DNA of 11,914 nucleotides from a bacterium (lineage in GTDB: Bacteria > UBA9089 > JASEGY01), in NCBI GenBank assembly GCA_030019105.1, contig JASEGY010000067.1, positions 1-11,914 of the forward strand, given 5' to 3'. The notes beneath the pieces were generated by a model. That model had not been told where the DNA came from, did no database searches, and saw only the letters and a list, made by a program, of their open reading frames with translations. Shown one piece after another: positions 1-6,508 of this stretch (positions within the stretch are counted from its first letter, which is position 1; the number at the start of each line of letters is the position of its first letter). The position numbers were made by a program, and so were the translations under genes.

Positions 1-37
1 TATCGGCACTTAAAAAATCGAGATTTTTCCCAAAGGG

Positions 38-265
38 GTGTCGAAATCCACGTTAGATTTTTCAGATATCCGAAATTATCCTCTTGGTTTTGGAGCAGGA
101 ATTATTATCTTTCGGACTGTTAGTGCTAAGAGTAAAACAATCAATTCGCTCCTTAAACATCTTCTTGATTTATACCCCCCGTCCCAGATTAAAGGTAATC
201 TCGTTATTATCACAGAAAATAGAATTCGCATTCGCCCCCCTTTCCAACTTTATAAAACCTCGTAG
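38..265 (+). pseudogene. C-terminal remnant of a DUF5615 (PIN-like) protein
   Basis: The 75-residue reading frame resembles the C-terminal two thirds of DUF5615 proteins, small PIN-like nuclease-fold proteins often found in toxin-antitoxin pairs. The landmarks are TLDFSDIRNYP near residues 5-15 (the family usually has TLDLDFxDIRxYP), a central GIIIFR strand, and the closing VIITENRIRIRPP. The family is normally about 110-120 residues. The N-terminal half, with the first acidic residues of the PIN site, is missing: there is an in-frame TAA at 11-13 and nothing family-like in the other frames before position 38. The GTG at 38 has no convincing ribosome binding site. It could be the tail of a frameshifted gene whose 5' part lies before the window. 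The family call comes from remembered motifs and is moderately sure; the broken state is well supported. Confidence 0.55.
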
Positions 266-302
266 TGGATATTGACAGCAGCCCCAAAATGGTCAGGGCA
301 TT

Positions 303-337
303 CAGATTGTGGAATATGGATTGCAGATTGCGGAATG
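303..337. repeat. Degenerate GGATTGC-type dispersed repeat
   Basis: This stretch contains imperfect iterations of GGATTGCAGATTGCGGAAT. It is the reverse-complement relative of the CAATCCGCAATCC tandem at about 1300-1327 inside the transport gene, so both belong to one dispersed simple-repeat family. No coding role is seen. Confidence 0.5.
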
Positions 338-447
338 TTCCCGATAATATCTGGCTCTGTTCTATTCTTTTGACATCTCATTCTCCTAAGGCAGAACAGA
401 CCTAACACCTCTAAAATCCCCTCCTTATCTTTAAAGCAAACGGCTTA

Positions 448-510
448 TCATACCAACGAATTTGCCAGAGCAAACAAAAAAGGCCTATTACAAAAGGATA
501 CAAAAAGCAC
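448..510 (-). CDS. Possible 20-residue hydrophobic small protein
   Basis: On the minus strand a strong ribosome binding site (AGGAGGAG, complement of 518-525) stands about 7-9 nt before a GTG at 510-508. The frame runs 20 sense codons to a TGA at 450-448 and would give a mostly hydrophobic peptide starting MLFVSFCNRPF. A minus-strand promoter-like pair lies just upstream (564-592). The site falls inside a long inverted repeat (477-540), so the resemblance to a gene may be accidental, or the stretch may instead be a small RNA. There is no recognised family, and so short a frame could occur by chance. Confidence 0.2.
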   Translation of the reverse strand: MLFVSFCNRPFLFALANSLV

Positions 511-540
511 TTCTTTTCTCCTCCTGGAATAGACCTTTTT
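477..540. terminator. Inverted repeat with T-runs on both sides
   Basis: AAAAAGGCCTATT at 477-489 is matched by AATAGACCTTTTT at 528-540 as an inverted repeat (12 of 13 positions pair, 38-nt loop). Each arm ends in a T-run on its own strand, so it could act as a weak bidirectional terminator, or be the remains of a small palindromic element. The loop is long for an intrinsic terminator. Confidence 0.35.
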
Positions 541-563
541 ATAAATTTCCCCTTATTAAATTA

Positions 564-592
564 AAGATATCACAAATCCTTAAATTTGTCAA
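564..592 (-). promoter_or_regulatory. Possible leftward sigma-70 promoter
   Basis: Reading the minus strand, TTGACA (complement of 587-592) is followed after 17 nt by TATCTT (complement of 564-569). Predicted initiation is near 556. It would transcribe the inverted-repeat region and the possible small ORF at 448-510. The -35 is perfect and the -10 is weaker. Confidence 0.35.
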
Positions 593-624
593 TAAAAAAA
601 TACCGCCTGACTATCCGAATTCAC

Positions 625-653
625 TTGAAGCTTTTTAGTTTATGGTGTAAAAT
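625..653 (+). promoter_or_regulatory. Predicted promoter of the sugar transport operon
   Basis: TTGAAG (625-630), a 17-nt spacer ending in TG, and TAAAAT (648-653) form a sigma-70-like promoter with a possible extended -10. A second TATAAT overlaps at 653-658. Initiation near 660 would give a leader of about 100 nt before the transport gene. The leader begins with a GTAGTCAGTAGTCAG repeat (659-673). Confidence 0.45.
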
Positions 654-759
654 ATAATGTAGTCAGTAGTCAGGGGAAGTCTATTCCCGCTCTATTCTGA
701 ATTCCGGTTCCTGACACTGGATATTAGCATAGTCCCACGTAAAGATGCAGGACGGTAAT

Positions 760-3132
760 ATGAAAGATTCCAAGCTCTTACATACGTGCAGTATACTTCT
801 GCTTTTTTTGCTCCTCCTTCCCGGCTGTCGATCCGGGGATGAAGTAATGACTATCCGGCTCTGGGAATTCCCCCGCTGGCGTGAGGGGGATGAGCTGGAC
901 CGCTTTGTCTGGATCAAGCGTCAGACATCTGAATTTGAGGCGGCGCATCCCGGGGTCAAGATCGAGCTGACTGAGTTGACCTGGGATAGGGGGCAGGATA
1001 AAATCCGGATTGCCACCGTGGCCGGATTGGGACCGGACATCGTCTCCGGCAGCCTGCCGGTGGAATATATTGAAGCCGGCCTGGTGGAACCAATCGATGA
1101 TTATCTGACACCGGAGGACAGGAAGGATTATTACCCGGCTGCCCTTAAGGCCTATACTTACAAAGGCCGGCACTGGGGCTGGCCCTGGCTTCTAACCGGC
1201 CAGATGCTCTTTTTGAATCTGGATATCTTTAAAGAACGCGGGGTGGAGCCTCCATGTGAACAGGAGTCAGGAGTCAGAAGTCAGGAGTCAGAAGAAAATC
1301 CGCAATCCGCAATCCGCAATCCACAATCCACTCACTGGACTTACGAAGAGTTTGTGGCTAAAATGAAGGCCATGACCTTTGATTCCGACCAGGATAAGCG
1401 GATAGATACTTTTGGCTTCGGATTTACGGTTACTCCCGGCACGACTGATATCTGGCCCTTTCTTTATATGGATGGCGGCCAGGCATTAAGTGATGACCTG
1501 TCGCAATATACCTTTGAGGAACCGCCCGGGGTCTCCGGCCTGAACCGACTGCGGGATTTGGTCCATACTTACCGTGTATCCTCGCCGGAGAGCGGCGGTC
1601 TAAAAACAACCGACCTCTGGCAGGCCTTTGCCAAACAGAGACGAATAGCCTGCGCCCCCTGGGGTATCTGGGCTATACCTGCCCTCAGGTTTGATGAGGC
1701 CAAAAAAGCAAAGGGATTAACTGAGGATGACTTCTTTGACTTCACTGTGGTTCCTTATCCTACCGGCAAGAGCGGCCAACCTTTAACCTTCATTGGGGTA
1801 AGCGGATTTATTGTCTTTAAACAGCCTGACCCGGCCAGGCGGGATATGTGCATGACACTGGCCAAGTTCCTTACCAGCGGTCAAAACCAAAAGGCCTTAT
1901 CTGCTTATGGGGTTTTTCCTACCCGGGCTTCAGCCGGGAATCTTTATCCGGACGATCCCTACATGACGAAGGCCGCTAAAATCCTTCAGAATGGCATAAC
2001 TGTCCCGGCTCATCCGGACTGGGCCAAGATCGATGAGACCATTCAGCGGCAGATCCAATTGGCTGTCTTAGGTGAAAAAAGTGGGGCCGCCGCCCTGGCT
2101 GATGCCGGCGCAGAGGTTAGGACTGTCCTGTCTCAATGCCTAAAGATCACCGCAGGCTTGAGGCAGACTGGACTTTGGGAGAGGGCGGGAAACTACCTGT
2201 ATCTCTTTCTATTCCTGGCCGGAGCCTTTATCCTCTGGATAGGACTGAAGATGCGGGACATAAACGAATCCGCCCGCTTTGCCTATTCGGCTATTTCCCC
2301 GGCGGTGCTTATCTTCGCCGTTTTTCTGGCCTTCCCGGTCTGTCGGGCCTTTTTGCTGGCCTTTCAGGAATACGAGATCGGAGGCCCTATCTTAGGAAAC
2401 TGGGTAGGAATAGGCAACTTTCAGTCCTTAGCCAAAAATGAAGTCTTCTGGAAATCCCTGAAGAATACCCTTATCTACACCGCCTTTACTGTTCCCATAA
2501 ATGTCCTTATTGCCCTTATTCTGGCCAGTCTCATTCATCCTTTATCCAACCGCATGCGGACCTTTTTCCGGGCGGCCTATTATCTTCCCCATGTTACTTC
2601 CGTCGTGGTTATCTCCATGGTCTGGCGATGGCTATTTGATTACAATTACGGCCTCTTGAATCAGGTACTTACCGGTCTGGGCCTGGAAGGCCTTCACTGG
2701 CTGACTGATGTTCACCTGGCCCTGGGCAGCATTATTGGTTCCAGCCTGCTCTACACCCCTGGCGGTCCGATTATTATTTATTTGGCGGCTTTAGCGGCTA
2801 TTCCTTCTTCTCTTCACGAGGCGGCCCGGATTGACGGGGCCGGGGCAATCCGCCGCTGGTGGAATATCACCATTCCCTTGCTTCGGCCGACTACCCTGTT
2901 TTTGTTAGTCACTACTTCCATCGCCTCCTTTCAGGTCTTTGCCCAGGTGCTTATTTTAACCGACGGAGGTCCTGGTTATGCCACCTCTGTCCTGGTTCAT
3001 CGTATCTACACTACGGCCTTTCGAGACTTTGATTTTGGGTTAGCCTCGGCTATGGCCTTAATTCTATTTGTCGTTATTATGAGCATCTCTATCGTCCAAT
3101 TTAAGGTCTTCAGGAAGGAATGGGAGTATTGA
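760..3132 (+). CDS. Sugar-binding lipoprotein fused to MalF-type ABC permease
   Basis: One chain of 790 residues joins two normally separate parts of a CUT1 sugar ABC importer. Residues 1-23 form a lipoprotein signal (hydrophobic run, lipobox LPGC, acylated C23). Residues about 25-440 resemble the family 1 extracellular solute-binding fold (UgpB/MalE type). A lone membrane helix at about 477-497, followed by lysine and arginine, would bring the chain back into the cytoplasm. A MalF/UgpA-like permease domain then follows from about 503 to the end, with the ATPase-contacting EAA loop near 687-709 (EAARIDGAG...IPLL). I chose ATG 760 over the in-frame ATG at 745 because AGGA at 749-752 is correctly spaced only for 760. 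An insert-like low-complexity segment at residues 168-190 is described separately. The MalG partner follows; the ATPase gene is not here. The sugar substrate cannot be read from the sequence. Confidence 0.88.
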   Translation: MKDSKLLHTCSILLLFLLLLPGCRSGDEVMTIRLWEFPRWREGDELDRFVWIKRQTSEFEAAHPGVKIELTELTWDRGQDKIRIATVAGLGPDIVSGSLPVEYIEAGLVEPIDDYLTPEDRKDYYPAALKAYTYKGRHWGWPWLLTGQMLFLNLDIFKERGVEPPCEQESGVRSQESEENPQSAIRNPQSTHWTYEEFVAKMKAMTFDSDQDKRIDTFGFGFTVTPGTTDIWPFLYMDGGQALSDDLSQYTFEEPPGVSGLNRLRDLVHTYRVSSPESGGLKTTDLWQAFAKQRRIACAPWGIWAIPALRFDEAKKAKGLTEDDFFDFTVVPYPTGKSGQPLTFIGVSGFIVFKQPDPARRDMCMTLAKFLTSGQNQKALSAYGVFPTRASAGNLYPDDPYMTKAAKILQNGITVPAHPDWAKIDETIQRQIQLAVLGEKSGAAALADAGAEVRTVLSQCLKITAGLRQTGLWERAGNYLYLFLFLAGAFILWIGLKMRDINESARFAYSAISPAVLIFAVFLAFPVCRAFLLAFQEYEIGGPILGNWVGIGNFQSLAKNEVFWKSLKNTLIYTAFTVPINVLIALILASLIHPLSNRMRTFFRAAYYLPHVTSVVVISMVWRWLFDYNYGLLNQVLTGLGLEGLHWLTDVHLALGSIIGSSLLYTPGGPIIIYLAALAAIPSSLHEAARIDGAGAIRRWWNITIPLLRPTTLFLLVTTSIASFQVFAQVLILTDGGPGYATSVLVHRIYTTAFRDFDFGLASAMALILFVVIMSISIVQFKVFRKEWEY
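1261..1329 (+). repeat. In-frame simple-repeat insertion in the binding domain
   Basis: A run of AGTCAGGAGTCAGAAGTCAGG units is followed by CAATCCGCAATCCGCAATCC units. They are translated in frame as a Q/S/E/N/P-rich peptide (residues about 168-190) between a family-like GVEPP and WTYEEF. In related binding proteins these two motifs are separated by only a few residues, so I infer a repeat insertion into a surface loop. The same repeat families occur between genes in this window. Confidence 0.7.
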
Positions 3133-3158
3133 TTTTGGTATTGACAAATTGGGCCTTG

Positions 3159-3240
3159 TGGACTAATTGGACTAATTGGACTGATTGGACATCGTGGACT
3201 ATGTGGACTGTGTGGATTGTGAATTATGGACTGTGGACTC
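3159..3240 (+). repeat. 9-bp tandem repeat, TGGACTAAT type
   Basis: About seven 9-bp units run from 3159 to 3221, starting with two exact TGGACTAAT copies and then diverging (TGGACTGAT, TGGACTATG, TGGACTGTG), with two more degenerate partial units up to 3240. It lies in the gap between the two transport genes. The period is a multiple of three, so an open frame reads Trp-Thr-X through it, but I regard that as a repeat by-product. Confidence 0.85.
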
Positions 3241-3254
3241 TATCCCGACTGGGC

Positions 3255-3290
3255 CCGAGCCGGCCTGGCGGGCCGAGCCGGCCTGGCAGC
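3255..3290 (+). repeat. 18-bp GC-rich direct repeats
   Basis: Two adjacent 18-bp units based on CCGAGCCGGCCTGGC(A/G)GC lie at 3255-3272 and 3273-3290. A third copy, identical to the second, lies at 3369-3386 inside the start of the next gene. The units are much richer in G and C than their surroundings. Confidence 0.8.
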
Positions 3291-3339
3291 CCAAACGAGG
3301 AACAATGCCTCGCCATGAATCAGATATAGGAGGAAGCAA

Positions 3340-4209
3340 ATGAACTCGAAACCAGACGACCCGCAAGGCCGAGCCGGCCTGGCAGCGAGTGCCCCGAACT
3401 TGAAACTCATTGGCACTCATGCCTTCTTATTTGCCTGGGCCACTATTTTTCTCCTTCCCCTGGTCTGGATGTTTATCACGGCCTTCACTCATCCGGAGAG
3501 TATCACTAAGGTTCCTCCTGATTTGCTTGGCCGGAACTATACCTTGATGAATTTCAAAGACCTCTTCAGTCATTCTGAGATATTACGCTGGCTTCTTAAT
3601 TCTACTCTGATCAGCCTGGCAGTCACCTTTTTTCACCTTTTCTTTGATTCCCTGGCCGGGTATGCCTTTGCCCGCAAGGACTTCCCCGGCAAGACCATCC
3701 TCTTCTGGTCAATTATATCTCTAATGATGATTCCAGGGCAGGTCATAATTGTGCCCCTTTATTTAATGATGAGCAAACTTCACCTGCTTGATTCTCTCTG
3801 GGCGGTTATTTTGCCTGGTCTGGCCGGTCCTTTTGGGATATTTCTGATGAAGCAATATATGGAAGGCCTGCCGCGGGACCTGGAAGATGCGGCCAGAATG
3901 GACGGCTGCTCAGAAGCAGGTATCTACCGACATATCATCCTGCCCCTCTCGAAACCGGTCCTGGGAGCTTTGGGGATTTTCACTTTTATCACCTACTGGA
4001 ATGCCTTCCTCTGGCCCCTTATTGTCCTCAATTCAGCCTCTCACTATACACTCCCTGTCGGCCTGGCCACGCTGCAGAGCAAACAGGTATTAGACTATGG
4101 TCTGCTTATGGCCGGAGCAGTTGTGGCCGCCGTGCCGATGATGATTATCTTTTTTGCTTTTCAAGGGTTTTTTGTTAAAGGCATCCGAATGGGGGCGCTC
4201 AAAGGATAG
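3340..4209 (+). CDS. MalG/UgpE-type sugar ABC transporter permease
   Basis: A 289-residue inner-membrane permease of the CUT1 sugar importer class, expected to pair with the MalF-like domain of the preceding fusion. The first helix is at about 27-50 (FLFAWATIFLLPLVWMFITAF), followed by the usual periplasmic segment and further helices. The cytoplasmic ATPase-contact loop is at about 182-202 (EDAARMDGCSEAG...ILPL), followed by the FITYWNAFLWPL helix typical of MalG-like subunits. A strong AGGAGG at 3328-3333 sets the ATG at 3340. Residues about 10-16 are encoded by an 18-bp repeat also present twice just upstream, so the short cytoplasmic N-terminus seems to have absorbed a repeat unit. It ends only 9 bp before the stop of the convergent permease gene. 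Confidence 0.9.
   Translation: MNSKPDDPQGRAGLAASAPNLKLIGTHAFLFAWATIFLLPLVWMFITAFTHPESITKVPPDLLGRNYTLMNFKDLFSHSEILRWLLNSTLISLAVTFFHLFFDSLAGYAFARKDFPGKTILFWSIISLMMIPGQVIIVPLYLMMSKLHLLDSLWAVILPGLAGPFGIFLMKQYMEGLPRDLEDAARMDGCSEAGIYRHIILPLSKPVLGALGIFTFITYWNAFLWPLIVLNSASHYTLPVGLATLQSKQVLDYGLLMAGAVVAAVPMMIIFFAFQGFFVKGIRMGALKG
3369..3386 (+). repeat. Repeat unit inside the malG-like N-terminus
   Basis: This is the third copy of the 18-bp GC-rich unit found at 3273-3290. Here it is in frame and encodes RAGLAA-type residues before the first membrane helix. Confidence 0.75.
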
Positions 4210-4218
4210 TGGCGAGTC

Positions 4219-5085
4219 TTAATCTGCTACCCCCCGATCTAACCTGAGGGCCTTCATCTGAAGCAACGAAAAGCCAAGAATAATGAGAAAGAGGATGTAG
4301 GCTATGGCTGAGGCATATCCGACCGCAAAGCGGTGAAAACCGGTTTCGTAAAGATAGTAGACAATAGTATAGGTACTCTTTAACGGCCCACCATTAGTCA
4401 AGGTAAATATTTCAGTGAAAACCTGAAATGATCTAATAGTATTTATGACTAAAACAAAAAGTATCATTGGCCTGAGATAAGGGAGGGTGATATGCCAAAA
4501 TCTCCTCCCGGCCCCGGCCCCGTCCATGGCAGATGACTCATAAATCTCAGGCGGTATGGTCTGGAGTCCGGCCAGAAAAAGGACCATATAGTAACCAATT
4601 GCCTCCCATATATCCATTGCCATAATAGATGGCAGGGCTAGTTCAGGATTGACCAGCCAGCTTTGTGACTTAATTCCGAGAAAACTTAAAAAGTAATTAA
4701 GATAACCGTTAGGGGCGTATAACCCTTTAAAGATCAAGGCAATGACCACTATAGATATAATAGAAGGCATAAAGAATCCTGCCCGATAGATATCCTTGAA
4801 GGGAAGTTTTTGATTTATCAAAAGAGCCAGGCCAAGGGCCAGGATAGTAGTGACAGGTATGGTCCCAAAGACAAAGAAACCGGTATTTTGGAGGGCAATG
4901 CGAAAGGTGGGGTCAGAAATAAGAATACGATAGTTGTCCAGGCCAATCCACCTGGCTACCTCAGGCCGAAGAGGATTATAGTCCATAAAGCTCAGGATCA
5001 AAGCATGGCAAATGGGATAAGCCCAGAAGAGACTGAAGGTAATAAGCCAGGGAGATAGAAAAAGGAAGAGGGTGGTTTTTTTCAT
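4219..5085 (-). CDS. Orphan MalF/UgpA-type sugar ABC permease
   Basis: A 288-residue CUT1-class membrane permease transcribed leftward. It has the hydrophobic first helix (residues about 5-30), several further helices, and a cytoplasmic ATPase-contact loop at about 183-203. That loop reads ESSAMDGAGAGRRFWHITLP, so the conserved EAA is altered to ESS. Near the end, TLTNGGPLKSTYTIVYYLYETGF is typical of MalF-like subunits. It duplicates the role of the permease half of the 760-3132 fusion but has no binding protein, MalG or ATPase beside it; rlmN lies upstream on the other strand. No good ribosome binding site precedes ATG 5085. A palindromic element (5098-5251) lies 13 bp upstream, between this start and its likely promoter at 5321-5349, so that element should be transcribed in its leader. 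Confidence 0.88.
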   Translation of the reverse strand: MKKTTLFLFLSPWLITFSLFWAYPICHALILSFMDYNPLRPEVARWIGLDNYRILISDPTFRIALQNTGFFVFGTIPVTTILALGLALLINQKLPFKDIYRAGFFMPSIISIVVIALIFKGLYAPNGYLNYFLSFLGIKSQSWLVNPELALPSIMAMDIWEAIGYYMVLFLAGLQTIPPEIYESSAMDGAGAGRRFWHITLPYLRPMILFVLVINTIRSFQVFTEIFTLTNGGPLKSTYTIVYYLYETGFHRFAVGYASAIAYILFLIILGFSLLQMKALRLDRGVAD

Positions 5086-5097
5086 TTCGGATTAATG

Positions 5098-5251
5098 TAT
5101 AGCTCTTAAGATAAATATTTTGGGGTAAGCGAATTCAAGATAGGCTATGTAGCTTTCGGAGTTAATCCTTTAGGATTTCATTAGTTATGAAAGGCTAAAG
5201 CCTGAACTCCAAAGGATAGCCAACCCCAAAATCTTTTTCTTAACCACTATA
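5098..5251 (+). mobile_element. Type A palindromic element, copy A1
   Basis: A 154-bp non-coding element. The two ends are inverted repeats: TATAGCTCTTAAG and ATTTTGGGGT on the left pair with ACCCCAAAAT and CTTAACCACTATA on the right. An inner stem GGCTAT/ATAGCC follows, and then a 53-nt core at 5158-5210. The core closes with GGAGTT/AACTCC and holds three small hairpins (AATCC/GGATT, TCAT/ATGA, AGGCT/AGCCT). Copies A2 and A3 are close relatives and A4 is a partial copy. There is no protein; it would move, if at all, with a transposase supplied elsewhere. TATA at both ends may be part of the repeat or a target duplication; its palindromic form makes this undecidable here. Confidence 0.85.
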
Positions 5252-5320
5252 GTCAGTAGTACAGCTTGGCGGAAATATCTCGTCGGTTTGAGGAGTTTGT
5301 GTCTGCACGTTTCCAGAATT

Positions 5321-5349
5321 ATTTTATCATAGGAGAAAGACCCTGTCAA
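5321..5349 (-). promoter_or_regulatory. Predicted leftward promoter for the orphan permease
   Basis: On the minus strand TTGACA (complement of 5344-5349), a 17-nt spacer and TAAAAT (complement of 5321-5326) make a near-consensus sigma-70 promoter. Initiation near 5314 gives a leader of about 230 nt containing the whole A1 element. Confidence 0.6.
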
Positions 5350-5358
5350 GTTTTTTTC

Positions 5359-5387
5359 TTGACTTCGCGATTTCTCCGGTTTATAAT
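5359..5387 (+). promoter_or_regulatory. Predicted promoter of rlmN
   Basis: TTGACT (5359-5364), a 17-nt spacer and a perfect TATAAT (5382-5387) lie about 50 bp before the rlmN start. The -35 is back to back with the leftward promoter's -35. Between them is the inverted repeat GTCAAG-T7-CTTGAC (5345-5363), which could be an operator or only a result of the two -35 boxes facing away from each other. Confidence 0.65.
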
Positions 5388-5437
5388 TAGTTGCAGCTTC
5401 GCCGGTTATAGAGGCATAAACTCTCGGAGGAACACTT

Positions 5438-6508
5438 TTGGAAGATATAAAGAACTATACCTTAGATGAACTAAAAGAATTCCTGACAACTAAAGGCTAT
5501 CACCAGTTTTATGCCAAACAGATTTTTAGTTGGCTTTATAAAAAGAGACTGGAAGACTTTGATGAAATGACCAATATTTCCAAGGAAGGCAGGAGATTCC
5601 TTAAAGAGAATTTCTATTTCTCTCAACTAAAGCTGCTAAAAAGAGAAATTTCCCGGGATGGCACAGAGAAATTCTTATTTAATCTGCCGGACAATTCTGG
5701 TATAGAGACTGTTTTTATCCCGGAAGAAAAGAGAAGAACCCTCTGCCTTTCTACTCAGGTCGGATGCAGGTTCAACTGCAAATTCTGCCTTAGCGGGCAG
5801 GGGGGATTTAAAAGGAATTTAACAGTTTCTGAAATAATAAACCAATACCTGGCTGTGGCTGATCTAATTGCCCCGGATAAAATCACCAATGTTGTCTTTA
5901 TGGGCATAGGAGAACCCTTAGATAATTTCGAGCATACCCTCAAGGCCATAGAGATATTTATGGAGCCATTAGGTATCTATTTGGGGAAAAGAAAGATATG
6001 CATCTCAACCTGCGGGCTGATCCCGCAAATAAAAAAGCTGTCTGATTTAAAATTAGGCATTAAACTTTCCCTTTCTTTGCATTCCCCTGATGATAATATC
6101 CGGACACAAATTATGCCTGTAAATAAAAAACACCCTTTAGGCGAAGTTATCAAGGCAATAAGAAGCTTTAGTAATCAAAAATATCCCATTACCTTTGAGT
6201 ATATTCTGATTAAAGGACTTAATACCAGAAAAGAGGATACCTTAGAACTGGCCAAACTATTGAGGGGGATAAATTACATAATTAACCTTATTCCTTACAA
6301 TGCACCTGCTTCCCTGAAACCTGGTTTCTTGAAGGAACCAGGTTTCAGGGAGCTAAAGCCGCCTCTTCCCGAAGAGGTCGATAATTTCAAGGAGGAGCTT
6401 ATAAAGAAAGGGATCTTCGCTTCAGTAAGAAAATCAAGGGGTGAGGATATCAATGCTGCCTGCGGGCAGTTGCGGGCTTTATGGAAGGGAAACGGGAGCA
6501 TTTACTGA
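5438..6508 (+). CDS. rlmN: Dual-specificity 23S rRNA/tRNA adenine-C2 methyltransferase RlmN
   Basis: A cytoplasmic radical-SAM enzyme that methylates C2 of an adenine in 23S rRNA (A2503 in E. coli numbering) and of A37 in some tRNAs. The 356 residues show the radical-SAM cluster motif CRFNCKFC (C110, C114, C117), the SAM-binding GIGEPLDN near 156-163, ISTCGL near 169-174, SLHSPDD near 203-209, and the C-terminal CGQL with C342 in the place of the cysteine that is transiently methylated in the family. The start is TTG at 5438, set by CGGAGG at 5425-5430. Residues about 292-304, after NLIPYNAP, are encoded by a perfect 15-bp-stem palindrome (6312-6350) and interrupt a region where the family has a shorter loop. 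The gene ends 30 bp inside the 3' end of the convergent pyrB. Catalytic residues are intact, so activity is expected. Confidence 0.95.
   Translation: MEDIKNYTLDELKEFLTTKGYHQFYAKQIFSWLYKKRLEDFDEMTNISKEGRRFLKENFYFSQLKLLKREISRDGTEKFLFNLPDNSGIETVFIPEEKRRTLCLSTQVGCRFNCKFCLSGQGGFKRNLTVSEIINQYLAVADLIAPDKITNVVFMGIGEPLDNFEHTLKAIEIFMEPLGIYLGKRKICISTCGLIPQIKKLSDLKLGIKLSLSLHSPDDNIRTQIMPVNKKHPLGEVIKAIRSFSNQKYPITFEYILIKGLNTRKEDTLELAKLLRGINYIINLIPYNAPASLKPGFLKEPGFRELKPPLPEEVDNFKEELIKKGIFASVRKSRGEDINAACGQLRALWKGNGSIY
6312..6350 (+). repeat. Mini-palindrome inserted in frame within rlmN
   Basis: CCCTGAAACCTGGTT (6312-6326) and its exact complement at 6336-6350 flank a 9-nt loop. Its sequence matches the ends of the type B elements (AGAAACC, CCTGGTTT, GGTTTCTTGAAG). 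It is 39 bp, a multiple of three, and is read through as SLKPGFLKEPGFRE-like residues. Confidence 0.85.

Noticed and set aside
745..759. Earlier in-frame ATG for the binding protein-permease fusion
   Set aside because: The AGGA at 749-752 is placed for ATG 760, and starting there gives a cleaner lipoprotein signal.
778..1173. Antisense frame of 131 codons over the binding domain
   Set aside because: Shadow of the real gene, which has a lipobox and family motifs in the other strand.
3120..3329. 69-codon frame overlapping the end of the transport fusion, rich in Trp-Thr
   Set aside because: It is mostly a reading of the 9-bp and 18-bp repeats, has no ribosome binding site and no family resemblance. 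I treat it as repeat by-product.
4210..4218. Terminator between the convergent permease genes
   Set aside because: Only 9 bp separate the stops, and I see no hairpin with a T-run there.
5158..5210. Cloverleaf core as a tRNA gene
   Set aside because: It has three hairpins and a closing stem but is only 53 nt, lacks the conserved T-loop and D-loop residues and a CCA-type end, and recurs five times inside palindromes.
5266..5469. 67-codon frame upstream of rlmN
   Set aside because: It crosses the divergent promoters and the rlmN start, and its product has no recognisable features.
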